NCBI GenBank assembly: GCA_036015235.1
Contig: CP107926.1
Span: 4,359,501-4,423,500 of the forward strand
Reading direction: 5' to 3'
Origin: Streptomyces sp. NBC_00433
GTDB lineage: Bacteria > Actinomycetota > Actinomycetes > Streptomycetales > Streptomycetaceae
Length of the DNA stretch: 64,000 nt
Shown here: piece after piece, positions 29,661-38,155 of the stretch
Position numbering within the stretch: position 1 is the first letter of the stretch
How the letters are laid out: every line of letters begins with the position of its first letter
The notes under the pieces: model-generated
The model's database searches: none
What the model was told of the DNA's origin: nothing
The model's input: the letters and a program-made list of their open reading frames with translations, nothing else
Made by a program: the position numbers and the translations under genes

Positions 29661-30803
29661 CTACGCCTCCCGGGCAGCGCTCCCCGGAGACTCTCGCCGA
29701 GCGCGGACATGCGCGTCGATGTTCTCCGCCAGCCGCCGTTGATGCTCCAGCGTGGAGTGCTGGTAGATCAGCTGGGCCTTCTGCGAGGAGTGCCCGGCGC
29801 GGACCATCAGGTCCTTGAGCTTGGCGCCGGTGTCGGCTGCGAGGGTGTTGCCGGTGTGCCGCAGGTCGTAGAACCGGAAGGCCGACGGCAGCCCGACCGT
29901 ATCCCGCGCCCGGCGCCACCTCCGTCCGAACGTGGAGCGCCGGAACGGTGCGCCCTTCTCCCCGACGAACAGCAGCCCGTCCGGCTCCTTCGCCGCGAAC
30001 CAGTCCAGGTGCCGCCTTACGTCGACCGCCAGGAAGCCCGGCAGCACGACGATGCGCTTTCCGGCCTGCGACTTCGGATCACCGGTGACCCGACGGCCCG
30101 TGGTCAGCTCGGGTGAGGCGCGGCTGATCCGCAGCACCACGACCCCGTCGTCCACGGTGACGTCCGGCCGCCGCAACTCGGCCTGCTCCTCCGGACGCAG
30201 GCTGGCGAAGGCAGCGAGGTAGACCATCAGCCGCCAGCGCGGACCGACCGCGTCGGCCAGGGCGTCGACCTGCTCGATGGTGGCGACGGGCCGCTCGTCC
30301 GCCTCCTCCTTGCCTGCGCCCTTGATCCGGCAGGGGTTGCGGCGGATCAACTCGTCGTCCGCCGCGGTCTGGAGGATCGCCTTGAGCAGCCGGTACGCCT
30401 TGGCGACCGTCGTCGCGGCCCCGGTCACCTCCAGCCGCTCGGCCCGCCAGGTCCGCACCCGGGGCGGGGTGATCTCGTCGAGGTCCCACTGGCGGAAGCC
30501 GGGCAGGACGTGGAGCCGCAGCAGACGCCGGTACAGCTCCTCGGTGGTCGGCGCCAACCCGCGCTCCGCGACCCAGCGCACGGCGTAATCCTCGAAGTTG
30601 ACGGCGCCCGCGTCGGGATCGGTCCAGTCCCCGCGGGTGAGGTCGGCCTCGATCTGGGTGAGCCACACCTCGGCGTCCGTCTTCGTGTCGAACGTCTCCG
30701 GTGCCCGCCGCTCCAGGCCGTCCGGAGCACGGTAGCGGGCCTGGAATCGGCCGGACGGCAGCTTGCGGATGGCGCCGAAGCGGCGCCGGGTCGGCTTGGG
30801 CAT
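29661..30803 (-). CDS. int: Tyrosine-family site-specific integrase
   Basis: A 380-residue tyrosine recombinase. An N-terminal arm-binding domain (RYRAPDGLERRAPETFDTKTDAEVWLTQIEADL) precedes a core-binding SAM-like domain and the catalytic domain. The catalytic set is seen as Arg in ASLRPEEQAEL, HxxR as DLRHTGNTLAAD, GHSS, and the nucleophile Tyr in AQLIYQHST. Its start codon overlaps the stop of the excisionase gene. It presumably catalyses integration at the tRNA-Gly 3' end, although it lies 2.2 kb from attL. Confidence 0.95.
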   Translation of the reverse strand: MPKPTRRRFGAIRKLPSGRFQARYRAPDGLERRAPETFDTKTDAEVWLTQIEADLTRGDWTDPDAGAVNFEDYAVRWVAERGLAPTTEELYRRLLRLHVLPGFRQWDLDEITPPRVRTWRAERLEVTGAATTVAKAYRLLKAILQTAADDELIRRNPCRIKGAGKEEADERPVATIEQVDALADAVGPRWRLMVYLAAFASLRPEEQAELRRPDVTVDDGVVVLRISRASPELTTGRRVTGDPKSQAGKRIVVLPGFLAVDVRRHLDWFAAKEPDGLLFVGEKGAPFRRSTFGRRWRRARDTVGLPSAFRFYDLRHTGNTLAADTGAKLKDLMVRAGHSSQKAQLIYQHSTLEHQRRLAENIDAHVRARRESPGSAAREA

Positions 30804-31033
30804 CAGGCGGCCCTCCCGTACGACGAGCGCGCACGAACGCGGGTGTGGCGGCGGGTGACGGGCTGGACCGTGTTGGCCTCGACGTAGGCCTCCAGTACGG
30901 CTTCCGACAGGCGGACGTGGTGGCCGACCTTGACGAAGGCGATCCGCCGCTCGGATATGAGGCGGCGGACGAAGCGCTCGCCGGTGCCGAGGCGCTCGGC
31001 GGCCTCGGCGACGTTCAGCAGGCGTTCAGGCAT
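30803..31033 (-). CDS. xis: Excisionase / MerR-like helix-turn-helix protein
   Basis: A 76-residue winged-helix protein with the excisionase signature LLNVAEAAERLGTGERFVRRLISERRIAFVKVGHHVRLSEAVLEAYV, as in the AlpA/Xis family. It is directly upstream of and overlaps int, the usual Streptomyces xis-int arrangement. It would bend the att DNA and favour excision. Confidence 0.9.
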   Translation of the reverse strand: MPERLLNVAEAAERLGTGERFVRRLISERRIAFVKVGHHVRLSEAVLEAYVEANTVQPVTRRHTRVRARSSYGRAA

Positions 31034-31205
31034 GGGCGACCGCCTCGGTGGCGGCGGCCAGGGCGGGGAGGTGGTGCGGGGATGGAGCGGTTGGGCGCAA
31101 CACAGGGCTCCTTCTCCGGTCGGCGCGGGGTGGCAGCCCCAGTGATGCCGGCCGGTTGTTCAGGGATGGGCGGAAGCCGTGGAGGGCTTTCGGAGGGACG
31201 TCATG

Positions 31206-31254
31206 TTGTACCTCGTGAAATGCGTTTTGGGAAACGGCATTTTCGGGTGTACAA
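31206..31254. promoter_or_regulatory. 49-bp nested dyad, operator or replication/recombination site
   Basis: The outer arms TTGTAC and GTACAA enclose inner arms AAATGC and GCATTT with GTTT/AAAC at the centre. Such nested symmetry suits a dimeric repressor controlling the divergent int and rep operons. Confidence 0.65.
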
Positions 31255-31471
31255 CGCGGCTGCGTAAATGCGGGAGCAGGTCGCAGCCCGGACGGTAGCA
31301 CCGAATCCCGGATGAGCCCTGAACTAACCCAGAACGGACAACCCGGACTCCACGACAGGGCGTTGACCTGGCCGGACCTCTGGTTTGGACGATCCGTGAT
31401 CTACGGCTACGGTGCGGGCCCATACGCCGCAAGGATTTCCCCGCTGACTTCTCTCGAAAAGCAGAGCTATG

Positions 31472-31522
31472 TATGGACTGTTCGAACGGGGTGTGGTTTA
31501 ACTGTCGTTCCCACCGTCCATA
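31472..31522. promoter_or_regulatory. 51-bp dyad in the replication operon leader
   Basis: TATGGAC (31472-31478) and GTCCATA (31516-31522) flank partly complementary GGGGTGTGG and CCCACC stretches. It could be an alternative RNA structure preceding the hairpin at 31531-31559, or an operator. Confidence 0.5.
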
Positions 31523-31530
31523 ACAAGAAA

Positions 31531-31559
31531 GGCCCCCGGCGCTGAGAACGCCGGAGGCC
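31531..31559 (+). terminator. Terminator-like hairpin before the replication gene
   Basis: GGCCCCCGGCG and CGCCGGAGGCC form a strong stem around a seven-base loop. It lies in the leader of the replication operon. It may stop transcription from the left or act as an attenuator with the dyad just upstream. Confidence 0.6.
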
Positions 31560-31724
31560 GAAGCAGAAACCCCGTCCGCCCATCCCTGAACGGTCCGCCA
31601 GCACGCCGGGGCTGCCACCCCGCATGGCCCGCTGACAAGGAGCTCTGTGCATCACCCTACGACCCCGCGCCCCCGCCGCGCACTCCACTTCGGCCGCTCG
31701 GCCCCGAAGGCGGGGTGCTGAGGC

Positions 31725-32648
31725 ATGGCCCGGATACGCACCATCAAGCCCGAAGCCTTCGCCTCGGAGTCCCTGGCCGCGGTGTCCCTGTCGGCCGAGC
31801 GGACCTTCTTCGGCCTGCTCACCCAGGCCGACGACCACGGCCGCTTCCGCGACCAACCCGCCGTCATCGCCGGGCTGCTGTGGTCGCTCCGCCCCGACCA
31901 CGGCCCCCTCGGCGTCGAGGACGACCTCACCCAGCTAGCCGCCGCCGACCTCATCTGCCGCTACGAAGGCGACGACGGCAAGCGCTACCTCCACGTCATC
32001 ACCTGGCACCGCCACCAGAAGATCAACCGCCCCAGCGGAGTCCGCGCACCCGCCTGCCCCCGCCACGAGGCTGCCGGGAGCAGTGAGCCGTCACGGCAGG
32101 GTCAACGAGCCCTCCGTGAGGAGTCGGTGAGCCCTCACGGAGTCCTCGCCGAGGGCTCGCGGCAGACGCACGAGCCCTCACCGAATCGCGAACCAGCAGG
32201 TCAAACGGGATTCAGCAAGCCTTCACCGAGGGCTCACGGAGGACTCAGTGAGCCCTCGATGAGCCCTCAGGGTCCGGATCTAGGACCTAGGATCCTGGAT
32301 CTAGGATCAATCCCTTCGGGGGGCGCGAGCGCCCCCGCGCCCGTGCCAACCGTCTCGGCGAAGCAGCTCATCGGCGAGTACGTCGCGGCGTGCGCCCACC
32401 GCCCGCCGGAGAAGGTCCTCGGGCACCTCGGCCGGGAAGTCCACCAGCTCCTGGGCGAAGACATCGCCGCCGACCACATCCGCGCCGGACTGGACCGGCT
32501 CCGGACCAAGGGCTTGAGCCCGAGCGTCCTGCCGAGCCTGGTCAACGAAGCGATGAACGCCACCCCGCCGCAGGCCAACCCCCGCACGCCGCACCGCGCA
32601 TGGACCAACCCGGCCGACATCGAGAACGCCTACGGCGGTGACCTGTGA
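31725..32648 (+). CDS. Replication initiator-like protein (phage O / DnaD-type)
   Basis: A 307-residue protein. The N-terminal winged-helix region (ARIRTIKPEAFASESLAAVSLSAERTFFGLLTQADDHGRF) is typical of actinophage and ICE replication proteins. The central 70 residues are low-complexity because the DNA there is an iteron array. The C-terminus (VSAKQLIGEYVAACAHRPPEKVLGHLGREVHQLL) is helical and ends beside the helicase-loader gene. By analogy with lambda O, it would bind the iterons inside its own gene and recruit the host helicase via the next protein. The stop overlaps the loader start. Confidence 0.72.
   Translation: MARIRTIKPEAFASESLAAVSLSAERTFFGLLTQADDHGRFRDQPAVIAGLLWSLRPDHGPLGVEDDLTQLAAADLICRYEGDDGKRYLHVITWHRHQKINRPSGVRAPACPRHEAAGSSEPSRQGQRALREESVSPHGVLAEGSRQTHEPSPNREPAGQTGFSKPSPRAHGGLSEPSMSPQGPDLGPRILDLGSIPSGGASAPAPVPTVSAKQLIGEYVAACAHRPPEKVLGHLGREVHQLLGEDIAADHIRAGLDRLRTKGLSPSVLPSLVNEAMNATPPQANPRTPHRAWTNPADIENAYGGDL
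32083..32310. repeat. Iteron array and dyad cluster inside the initiator gene (candidate origin)
   Basis: Nine or more copies of GAGCCCTC or its complement GAGGGCTC, often extended to TGAGCCCTCACGGAG, occur in both orientations between 32083 and 32270. They are followed by a cluster of GGATCTAGGA, CCTAGGATCC and ATCTAGGATC at 32276-32309. Iterons beside palindromes inside an initiator gene are the lambdoid origin layout. Confidence 0.72.
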
Positions 32649-33334
32649 CCACCACCACCCACGAACCTCGCACCGCCGCAGGCGCGGTGAACCGTTGCGC
32701 GGCCATCCTCGCTGCCCGAGGCATCGACCCACGAGCCGAGGTCGTCCGGGAAGCGGAACCGGTCGCAGCGCTGCAGCTCGCCGACGCCCGCATCCCGGCC
32801 CGCTACCGCCACGCGCTCGCCGACCACCCGCGCGTCACCGCCTGGACCGGCGAGATCGCCCACGCGGGCAGGCCAGGCCCCGGCGGGGCACCCGGCATCG
32901 CCACCGGCCCGTCACTGCTGATCGCAGGCCCCACCGGCACCGGCAAGACCCACCAGGCCTACGGCGCGATCCGCGCCCTCCTGGCTGCCGGTGTCCGGCT
33001 GCGGTGGGAAGCGACGACCACCGCCGACCTCTACGCCGCCCAGCGCCCCCAGCACGGCAGTGACCCCGAGCAGCAGCTCTGGCGCCTGGCCCGCAGCCCG
33101 CTCCTGCTGCTGGACGACCTCGGCGCAGCCAAGCAGTCCCCGTGGACCGAAGAGTTGACCTACCGCCTGGTCAACCACCGCTACAACCAACTCCTGCCGA
33201 CCCTGGTCACCACCAACCTGCCCGTCGCCGAGCTGCGCGACGCCGTCGGCGACCGCGTCGCCTCACGCCTCGCCGAGATGACCGAACGCGTCATCCTCAC
33301 CGGCCACGACCGCAGAAGGCACACCGCCGGATAA
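32645..33334 (+). CDS. DnaC-like helicase loader ATPase
   Basis: A 229-residue AAA+ ATPase. Walker A is GPTGTGKT (residues 95-102), Walker B LLLLDDLGA with the DD pair, and sensor 1 is LVTTNLP. The family includes DnaC, DnaI and phage P-like loaders that place the replicative helicase on DNA. It starts at GTG 32645 and overlaps the initiator stop by four bases. The pair is the replication module of the element. Confidence 0.88.
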   Translation: MTTTTHEPRTAAGAVNRCAAILAARGIDPRAEVVREAEPVAALQLADARIPARYRHALADHPRVTAWTGEIAHAGRPGPGGAPGIATGPSLLIAGPTGTGKTHQAYGAIRALLAAGVRLRWEATTTADLYAAQRPQHGSDPEQQLWRLARSPLLLLDDLGAAKQSPWTEELTYRLVNHRYNQLLPTLVTTNLPVAELRDAVGDRVASRLAEMTERVILTGHDRRRHTAG

Positions 33335-33432
33335 CGGGCACCGGGCCGCCCCGCCCGCCTTGACTCTCCCACCTCGCTCTTCCGCTGACGCCTGCCCTCG
33401 CGCGGAAGCAGAACCCACACCGGAGTTCCCGC

Positions 33433-34242
33433 ATGCCCCCGAACACCCCCGCCACAGCCCACCAGGCAACCGCCTGGGACCGCGCAGCCGTCGCGCTCCT
33501 CGGCGCCGCCGGCTGCACCCTGTCCTACGACGCCCTCCAGCAGATCGCCATCGCCATCCACATACGCCCCGCCCTGACCTACCTCTTCCCTCTGGTCATC
33601 GACGGCTTCATCGCCTACGGGGTGCGCGCACTCCTCGTGCTGCGCAACGCACCCTTCCGCGCCCGCCTCTACATCTGGACCCTCTTCGCCACCGCCACGT
33701 TGGCCAGCGTCTGGGCCAACGCCCTCCACGCCATCCGCCTCAACCAGCAAAGCCACGCCACCGGCCTCCACCTGGACGACACCACCGTCGGCATCCTGTC
33801 CACCATGGCCCCACTCGCCCTCGCCGGGGCCGTCCACCTCCACATCCTCATCACCCGCCACGACGCGCCCACCGCCGAAGCCCCAACATCCCGACCAGCG
33901 GAGGTGTCGGAGCTTCCGGAACGGGCGCCCGAGTCCGACGTGCCGCGCGCACAGGACCCCACGCCCGAGGCAGATCCGTCGGTTGAGGAGCCGCCCGCGG
34001 AACATGCACGCGCCGAGGAGCGCCCCGCCGTAATACCCGACAAGTCCGTCCGCCGAATCGGCCGCCCGCCGAGCGCCGAACTCGACGAACTCCTCACCCT
34101 GGTCCGCCCCGTGTTCGCGGTGCACGAAAACCCCACCCGGAGCGTGGTCCGCGACCACGTCCACGCCTCCGGTCACACCATCGCCGAGGATCGCCTCACC
34201 CACGTCTTGGCCCTCCTGCGCCGCGAGCGACACGGCCACTGA
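33433..34242 (+). CDS. DUF2637 membrane protein (Streptomyces plasmid spread-type)
   Basis: A 269-residue protein with four hydrophobic segments in the first 140 residues (AAVALLGAAGCTLSYDALQQIA, TYLFPLVIDGFIAYGVRALLVL, LYIWTLFATATLASVWANAL, LSTMAPLALAGAVHLHILI), the DUF2637 pattern. A Pro/Glu-rich linker leads to a soluble C-terminal helix-turn-helix-like region (IGRPPSAELDELLTLVRPVF). Such proteins occur with conjugation functions on streptomycete plasmids and ICEs and may help in intramycelial spread. Confidence 0.82.
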   Translation: MPPNTPATAHQATAWDRAAVALLGAAGCTLSYDALQQIAIAIHIRPALTYLFPLVIDGFIAYGVRALLVLRNAPFRARLYIWTLFATATLASVWANALHAIRLNQQSHATGLHLDDTTVGILSTMAPLALAGAVHLHILITRHDAPTAEAPTSRPAEVSELPERAPESDVPRAQDPTPEADPSVEEPPAEHARAEERPAVIPDKSVRRIGRPPSAELDELLTLVRPVFAVHENPTRSVVRDHVHASGHTIAEDRLTHVLALLRRERHGH

Positions 34243-34541
34243 CCGGAACTTTCCGCAGGTCAACCGGCGGACCAGCCACCGTGGTCCGCCCCTCCGGTCA
34301 CCCCGGCGACCGAGCGCGGACCGCGCCACGGAAACACAGCGGGCGCACGGAATCAGGTGGCCGGAAGGGGGTGGGGTCACGGATACCTCATCCAGTCCCG
34401 GACTGGCTGCCGGGGACCTTCCCACCCACCCCCCGTGGCCGCGAGTCCCTCACGATCTCCGTCCGGCCCAACACCGCGCACCGTATCCGCCACCACCGAC
34501 AACGCCCTCGAACCACCAGCCCCCAAAAGGAGAACCAGCCC
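34243..34541. other. Non-coding stretch before mobC, candidate oriT
   Basis: About 300 bp lie between DUF2637 and mobC. An upstream extension of the mobC frame is open but has no ribosome-binding site or protein-like composition. The mobC ribosome-binding site (AAAAGGAGAA) is at 34526-34535. Relaxase nicking sites usually lie directly upstream of mobC, but I cannot point to a nick site. Confidence 0.4.
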
Positions 34542-35183
34542 GTGCGAGACCAGCACCACGAAACTCCCGACCACCGCCCCGAACAGATACGGGCCAACCC
34601 AGCTCCGGGCGGAGCAAGGTATGGCGCTGGACCGTCCAATGGCCGGTCCCACGCAGGCTCCTCCGCCCCGGGGGTGGCGGAGGATCTCCGGCGCCAGGGG
34701 GCACCGGAGGGGGAAGCCGATGCCGAGCCGTCGAGCCTGATGCGTGCCGCTGCTGAAGCCGCCGTTCGCCGTACCGCGCGACGTCGCCGCCGCGACGGCA
34801 CCCAGCGCACCTTCCGTGTCGACGTCCGCTACAGCCAAGCCGAGCACCACGCCATCAAGACCAAGGCAAAGGCCATGGAGATCGCCGGCGCACACCTGGT
34901 CGGCGCGGTCGTCATGGCCTTCGTCGAAGGCACCCAGCCCCTGCCCGGCCGCCGCACCGAAACCGACGACCTCATCGACGAACTCGTCGCCCTGCGCGCC
35001 CAGGTCGCCAAGATCGGCGGCAACGTCAACCAGATCGCCCACCGCCTCAACTCCGGCGGCCAGCCGCATCCGGCCGACACCGCGCTCCTGGCCCAGGCCG
35101 AACACACCGTGCAGAGCGTCCGCAAGGCCGTCGCCGCTATCGAAACGGCCGCGCACCAAGCGGCCAGCCGGAAGGCGGCCTGA
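34542..35183 (+). CDS. mobC: MobC family relaxosome protein
   Basis: A 213-residue accessory protein of conjugative mobilization. The C-terminal half has the MobC pattern: QRTFRVDVRYSQAEHHAIKTKAKAMEIAG, then LVALRAQVAKIGGNVNQIAHRLNSGG. The N-terminal 85 residues are disordered and charged. I chose GTG 34542 with AAAAGGAGAA upstream. The stop is immediately followed by the TTG start of the relaxase, so they are one operon. It binds oriT and helps the relaxase open the duplex. Confidence 0.85.
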   Translation: MRDQHHETPDHRPEQIRANPAPGGARYGAGPSNGRSHAGSSAPGVAEDLRRQGAPEGEADAEPSSLMRAAAEAAVRRTARRRRRDGTQRTFRVDVRYSQAEHHAIKTKAKAMEIAGAHLVGAVVMAFVEGTQPLPGRRTETDDLIDELVALRAQVAKIGGNVNQIAHRLNSGGQPHPADTALLAQAEHTVQSVRKAVAAIETAAHQAASRKAA

Positions 35184-36875
35184 TTGATCGCGAAGATCAC
35201 CCGAGGCAAGGCCATCCGCCGCCTGCTCGGCTACCTCTACGACACGGTGAAGGCCAAGGACCACACCGACCCGCACCTGGTCGCCTCATGGGACGGCTTC
35301 GCACCCGACCCCGGCCGCGACCAGGACCCCAAAGCGGCCATGAAGCAGCTCACGGGTTCCCTCGAACTACGCCTGAACCAAGCCCGTGGCAAAGGCCAGA
35401 GCGTCCCCGAGCGGCCGGTGTGGCAGTGCTCGGTCCGCGCCGCCCCCGAAGACCCCGTGCTCACCGACGAGCAATGGGCCGACATCGCCCGCCGCATCGT
35501 CCACGCCACCGGCATCGCACCCGACGGCGACCCGGACGGCTGCCGCTGGGTCGCCGTCCGCCACGCCGACGACCACATCCACATCGCCGCCACCACCATC
35601 CGAGGCGACCTGCGAACCGCCCGCCACTGGAACGACTACCTCAGCGCCGACAAGGAACTCGAAGCCGTCGAGCACGACTACAACCTGCGCATCGTCGTAC
35701 GCGGAGACCGCACCGCAGCCAAACGCCCCACCCGCGCCGAAACCGAGAAAGCCCACCGCATCGGCCATCAGCGCACCCCACGCGAACAGCTCCGCGCCAC
35801 CATCCGCACCATCGTCGCCGTCTCCACCAGCCCCGAGGAGTTCTTCCACCTCCTCGCCTCCAGCGGCATGAAGGTCGAGCTACTGCGCTTCCCCTCCGGC
35901 GACATCCGCGGCTACAAAGTCGCCCTCGACGGCGACACCAACGCCCAAGGCCAGCCCGTCTGGTTCTCCGGCTCCACCCTCGCCCCCGACCTGTCCTACC
36001 CCCAGATCCGCAACCGCCTCACCGCCACCGAAGCCCCGCCTGTCAGCCCGCGCCGGGCCAACCCCTGGCACCAGGCCACCGCAGCCACCGAACGCATCCC
36101 CCACCACCTCGCCGGCACCGACGACGCAGCTGCCCAAGCCCACATCACCGCGTTCGCCGAAGCCCTCGACGCACTCCCCTTCTATGCCCCCACGGAGCTG
36201 CGCCCCCAGCTCCGCCAGGCAGCCCTCGACTTCGAACGCGCCAGCCGCTCCCGCATCCAAGCCGACCACCACCACGCCCGAGCCCTACGAGGCGCCATCC
36301 ACACCATCGCTCGCCAACCGGTAGGCGGTGACGGCGCGGGCATCGCCATGTTCCTCGACGCCGCCATCCTCGCCGCCATGGCAATTCAGCGCTGGCACGC
36401 CGCCCGCCACCACAACCAGCAAGTCGAAGCCACCCGCCGCACCCTCGCCGACCTCCAAGCCGCCTACGACCAAGCCGCACAAGCGCCATTGGCCGCGCTC
36501 ACCCAACGCCGCCCACCCCAACCAGCTACCGAACGCCACGCCCAACGCATACGCCAGACCATCCCCACCCACGCCGACCAGATCCTCAACGACCCCACCT
36601 GGCCCGCCCTCGCCACCACCCTCACCGACGCCCAAACCGCTGGCCACGACCCCACCCAACTACTCCACCAAGCAGCCGACCAACGAGCCCTCAACGACGC
36701 CCACTCCCCCGCACAAGTCCTCACCTGGCGCCTCCAACGCCTCACCCAACGCCCCGCACTCAGCCCCCGAGCCCGCGCCGCCCAAGCCCGCAGCTCGGTT
36801 GGAGTCACTGGTCAGCGGCAGGATCGATCCGGTCGGCAGGCCGTCGCGCCGAGCCACCCCCGCCGAAGCCGGTGA
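35184..36875 (+). CDS. Relaxase / mobilization nuclease
   Basis: A 563-residue HUH relaxase. The N-terminal tyrosine-containing segment (AIRRLLGYLYDT) and the metal-binding histidines in WVAVRHADDHIHIAATTIRGD (residues 113-133) mark the MOBP/MobA-type nuclease that cleaves oriT. The C-terminal half is helical and very His/Ala-rich. TTG start, directly after the mobC stop. The extreme C-terminus (SSVGVTGQRQDRSGRQAV) reads unlike the rest and ends 19 bp from the first CRISPR repeat, so the gene may have been truncated by that insertion. Confidence 0.88.
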   Translation: MIAKITRGKAIRRLLGYLYDTVKAKDHTDPHLVASWDGFAPDPGRDQDPKAAMKQLTGSLELRLNQARGKGQSVPERPVWQCSVRAAPEDPVLTDEQWADIARRIVHATGIAPDGDPDGCRWVAVRHADDHIHIAATTIRGDLRTARHWNDYLSADKELEAVEHDYNLRIVVRGDRTAAKRPTRAETEKAHRIGHQRTPREQLRATIRTIVAVSTSPEEFFHLLASSGMKVELLRFPSGDIRGYKVALDGDTNAQGQPVWFSGSTLAPDLSYPQIRNRLTATEAPPVSPRRANPWHQATAATERIPHHLAGTDDAAAQAHITAFAEALDALPFYAPTELRPQLRQAALDFERASRSRIQADHHHARALRGAIHTIARQPVGGDGAGIAMFLDAAILAAMAIQRWHAARHHNQQVEATRRTLADLQAAYDQAAQAPLAALTQRRPPQPATERHAQRIRQTIPTHADQILNDPTWPALATTLTDAQTAGHDPTQLLHQAADQRALNDAHSPAQVLTWRLQRLTQRPALSPRARAAQARSSVGVTGQRQDRSGRQAVAPSHPRRSR

Positions 36876-36893
36876 TCGCCAGTGGTCGGCCGT

Positions 36894-37044
36894 GGGTCCA
36901 TTCCCGCGGGTGCGGGGAGCAGTGGTTCGTGCCGACGCCGTACTCCGCGGCCGCGGGTCCATCCCCGCGGGTGCGGGGAGCGGTAGGTCGAGGACCCGGC
37001 GGTGCCGCTGCTGGCGGGTCCATCCCTTCGGATGGGAGAGCACT
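36894..37044 (-). CRISPR. CRISPR array 1: three type I-E-like repeats
   Basis: 29-bp repeats at 36894-36922, 36955-36983 and 37016-37044, with two 32-bp spacers, an exact 61-bp period. On the minus strand the repeat has CTGCTCCCCGC...GCGGGGATGGACC, the type I-E pattern. The third repeat keeps its ends but its stem is changed to another self-complementary sequence (CCATCC gaa GGGATGG). No cas gene is in the window. Confidence 0.88.
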
Positions 37045-37468
37045 CCGACTGACCTGTGGGTTTTCTACGGGGTAAGCCTGCTTTGAATCAGGTTCGAAGG
37101 TTGCAACAAAAAGGCACAACACCCACAAAGTTGGCCGCCAACTTCCCAGTCCACAGGCTACGACCGCCAAGACAGGCCCACTCGACCTTCACGCGGAACA
37201 CCGGCTAGAGCCCAACCGCGACGGCGGCAGCGCCTGCAAGCGCTACTCAGCACCACATACGGCAGCAGTTCCAGCGGTATGCCACAACCAGTCGCAGTCA
37301 AACACGGAACACGACACGTCGCGCACCGAGGTGTGGACGGCCATGACCGTCGACCACGCCGGGCCGTTCGGCACGCACCAACAGGAGACGGCCTCTGATC
37401 ACCATTCGGATCAGAGGCCGTTCTCGTCTTTCGTGGAAATATGAGGGCATTTCATTCCAGTATCGCGC
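37045..37468 (-). other. Possible leader of CRISPR array 1 and gene-free stretch
   Basis: On the minus strand the array is preceded by GTAGAAAACCCACAGGTCAG and an AT-rich patch (TGCCTTTTTGTTGCAACC) around 37094-37121. This suits a type I-E leader. The rest, up to 37468, has no gene; TCAGAGGCCG near 37411 and CGGCCTCTGATC near 37390 form an inverted repeat, probably a terminator for the PIN gene. Confidence 0.45.
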
Positions 37469-38116
37469 CTACCGCCCTCGCCATTCCTTATAGGAAGTAC
37501 TTAGCGGCGTACTGGAATACGGAGGAAGACCATCACCAAATGAGCGCAGCTTGTCGTACGCCTTCTTCAACTCGCCCTCGCTGTTGAAATATCCAAAATT
37601 CGTCGCCATGACCAGGACATCTTCTATCGTAATCACTTGGAGGTTGCGTTCTGCCGCCAAAGCCTGACCGCCCTGATCATCGATCGCAACGTACACCTCA
37701 TGCCCGAGATCCTGGTAGTGAACACCGTGGGCAACGACTACTGCTTCTCCAAGGTCCTTGCCGTCGCGGAGAGCATCCTCAAGTTGGCGGCCTCGAACAT
37801 CCTCGAACACTTCCACGACTCGGGTCGGCGCCGTTAGCGCCTCGATCGCCGGGAGAACCCGTATATGCTCGCTCTGCTCCAGCTTGGCCCACCGCAGCGC
37901 AAGACCCTGATACTTCCTGTCTTTTCTAGCCACCTCGTCACAGACCTCTTGCGGCACGAGAAGAGACAACGACGCTCTCTTGAGGACGTCCACGAGAAGA
38001 CGATTGAGGTTAGCGCCAGCAAAGTGCACGCATATGACTGCGTCAAGGATGCAAAGCAGCTCTTGTTGGTCCGAGGGAGCACCCTCCCCGGATGCTCCCT
38101 CGTGGTTCTCGGGCAA
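37469..38116 (-). CDS. PIN-like (DUF3368-type) putative toxin
   Basis: A 215-residue protein with a PIN-like nuclease pattern: LLCILDAVICVHFAGAN at the N-terminus with the first Asp, a central Glu in VVEVFEDVRG, GKDLGEAVVVAHGV, and YVAIDDQGGQALAAERN with the distal Asp pair. TTG 38116 is the only close start. It lies 39 bp downstream of an XRE-ImmA gene on the same strand. Such Xre-metalloprotease/PIN pairs are predicted toxin-antitoxin systems. GC is lower than in the neighbours. Confidence 0.65.
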   Translation of the reverse strand: MPENHEGASGEGAPSDQQELLCILDAVICVHFAGANLNRLLVDVLKRASLSLLVPQEVCDEVARKDRKYQGLALRWAKLEQSEHIRVLPAIEALTAPTRVVEVFEDVRGRQLEDALRDGKDLGEAVVVAHGVHYQDLGHEVYVAIDDQGGQALAAERNLQVITIEDVLVMATNFGYFNSEGELKKAYDKLRSFGDGLPPYSSTPLSTSYKEWRGR

Positions 38117-38155
38117 GCTCCCCCACCCCTCGACGTCCCCTGTTTGCGAGCTACC

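Larger units (their letters stand above)
31034..31724. promoter_or_regulatory. Regulatory region between xis-int and the replication module
   Basis: About 690 bp without a credible gene. It holds two long dyads and one terminator-like hairpin, annotated separately, and locally AT-rich stretches near 31206-31254 and 31440-31530. It is the probable site of divergent promoters for the int and replication operons. Confidence 0.65.

Noticed and set aside
28355..29818. 487-codon plus-strand frame opposite the 383-residue protein and the integrase end
   Set aside because: Its composition is that of an antisense shadow, and the minus-strand frames have better codon bias.
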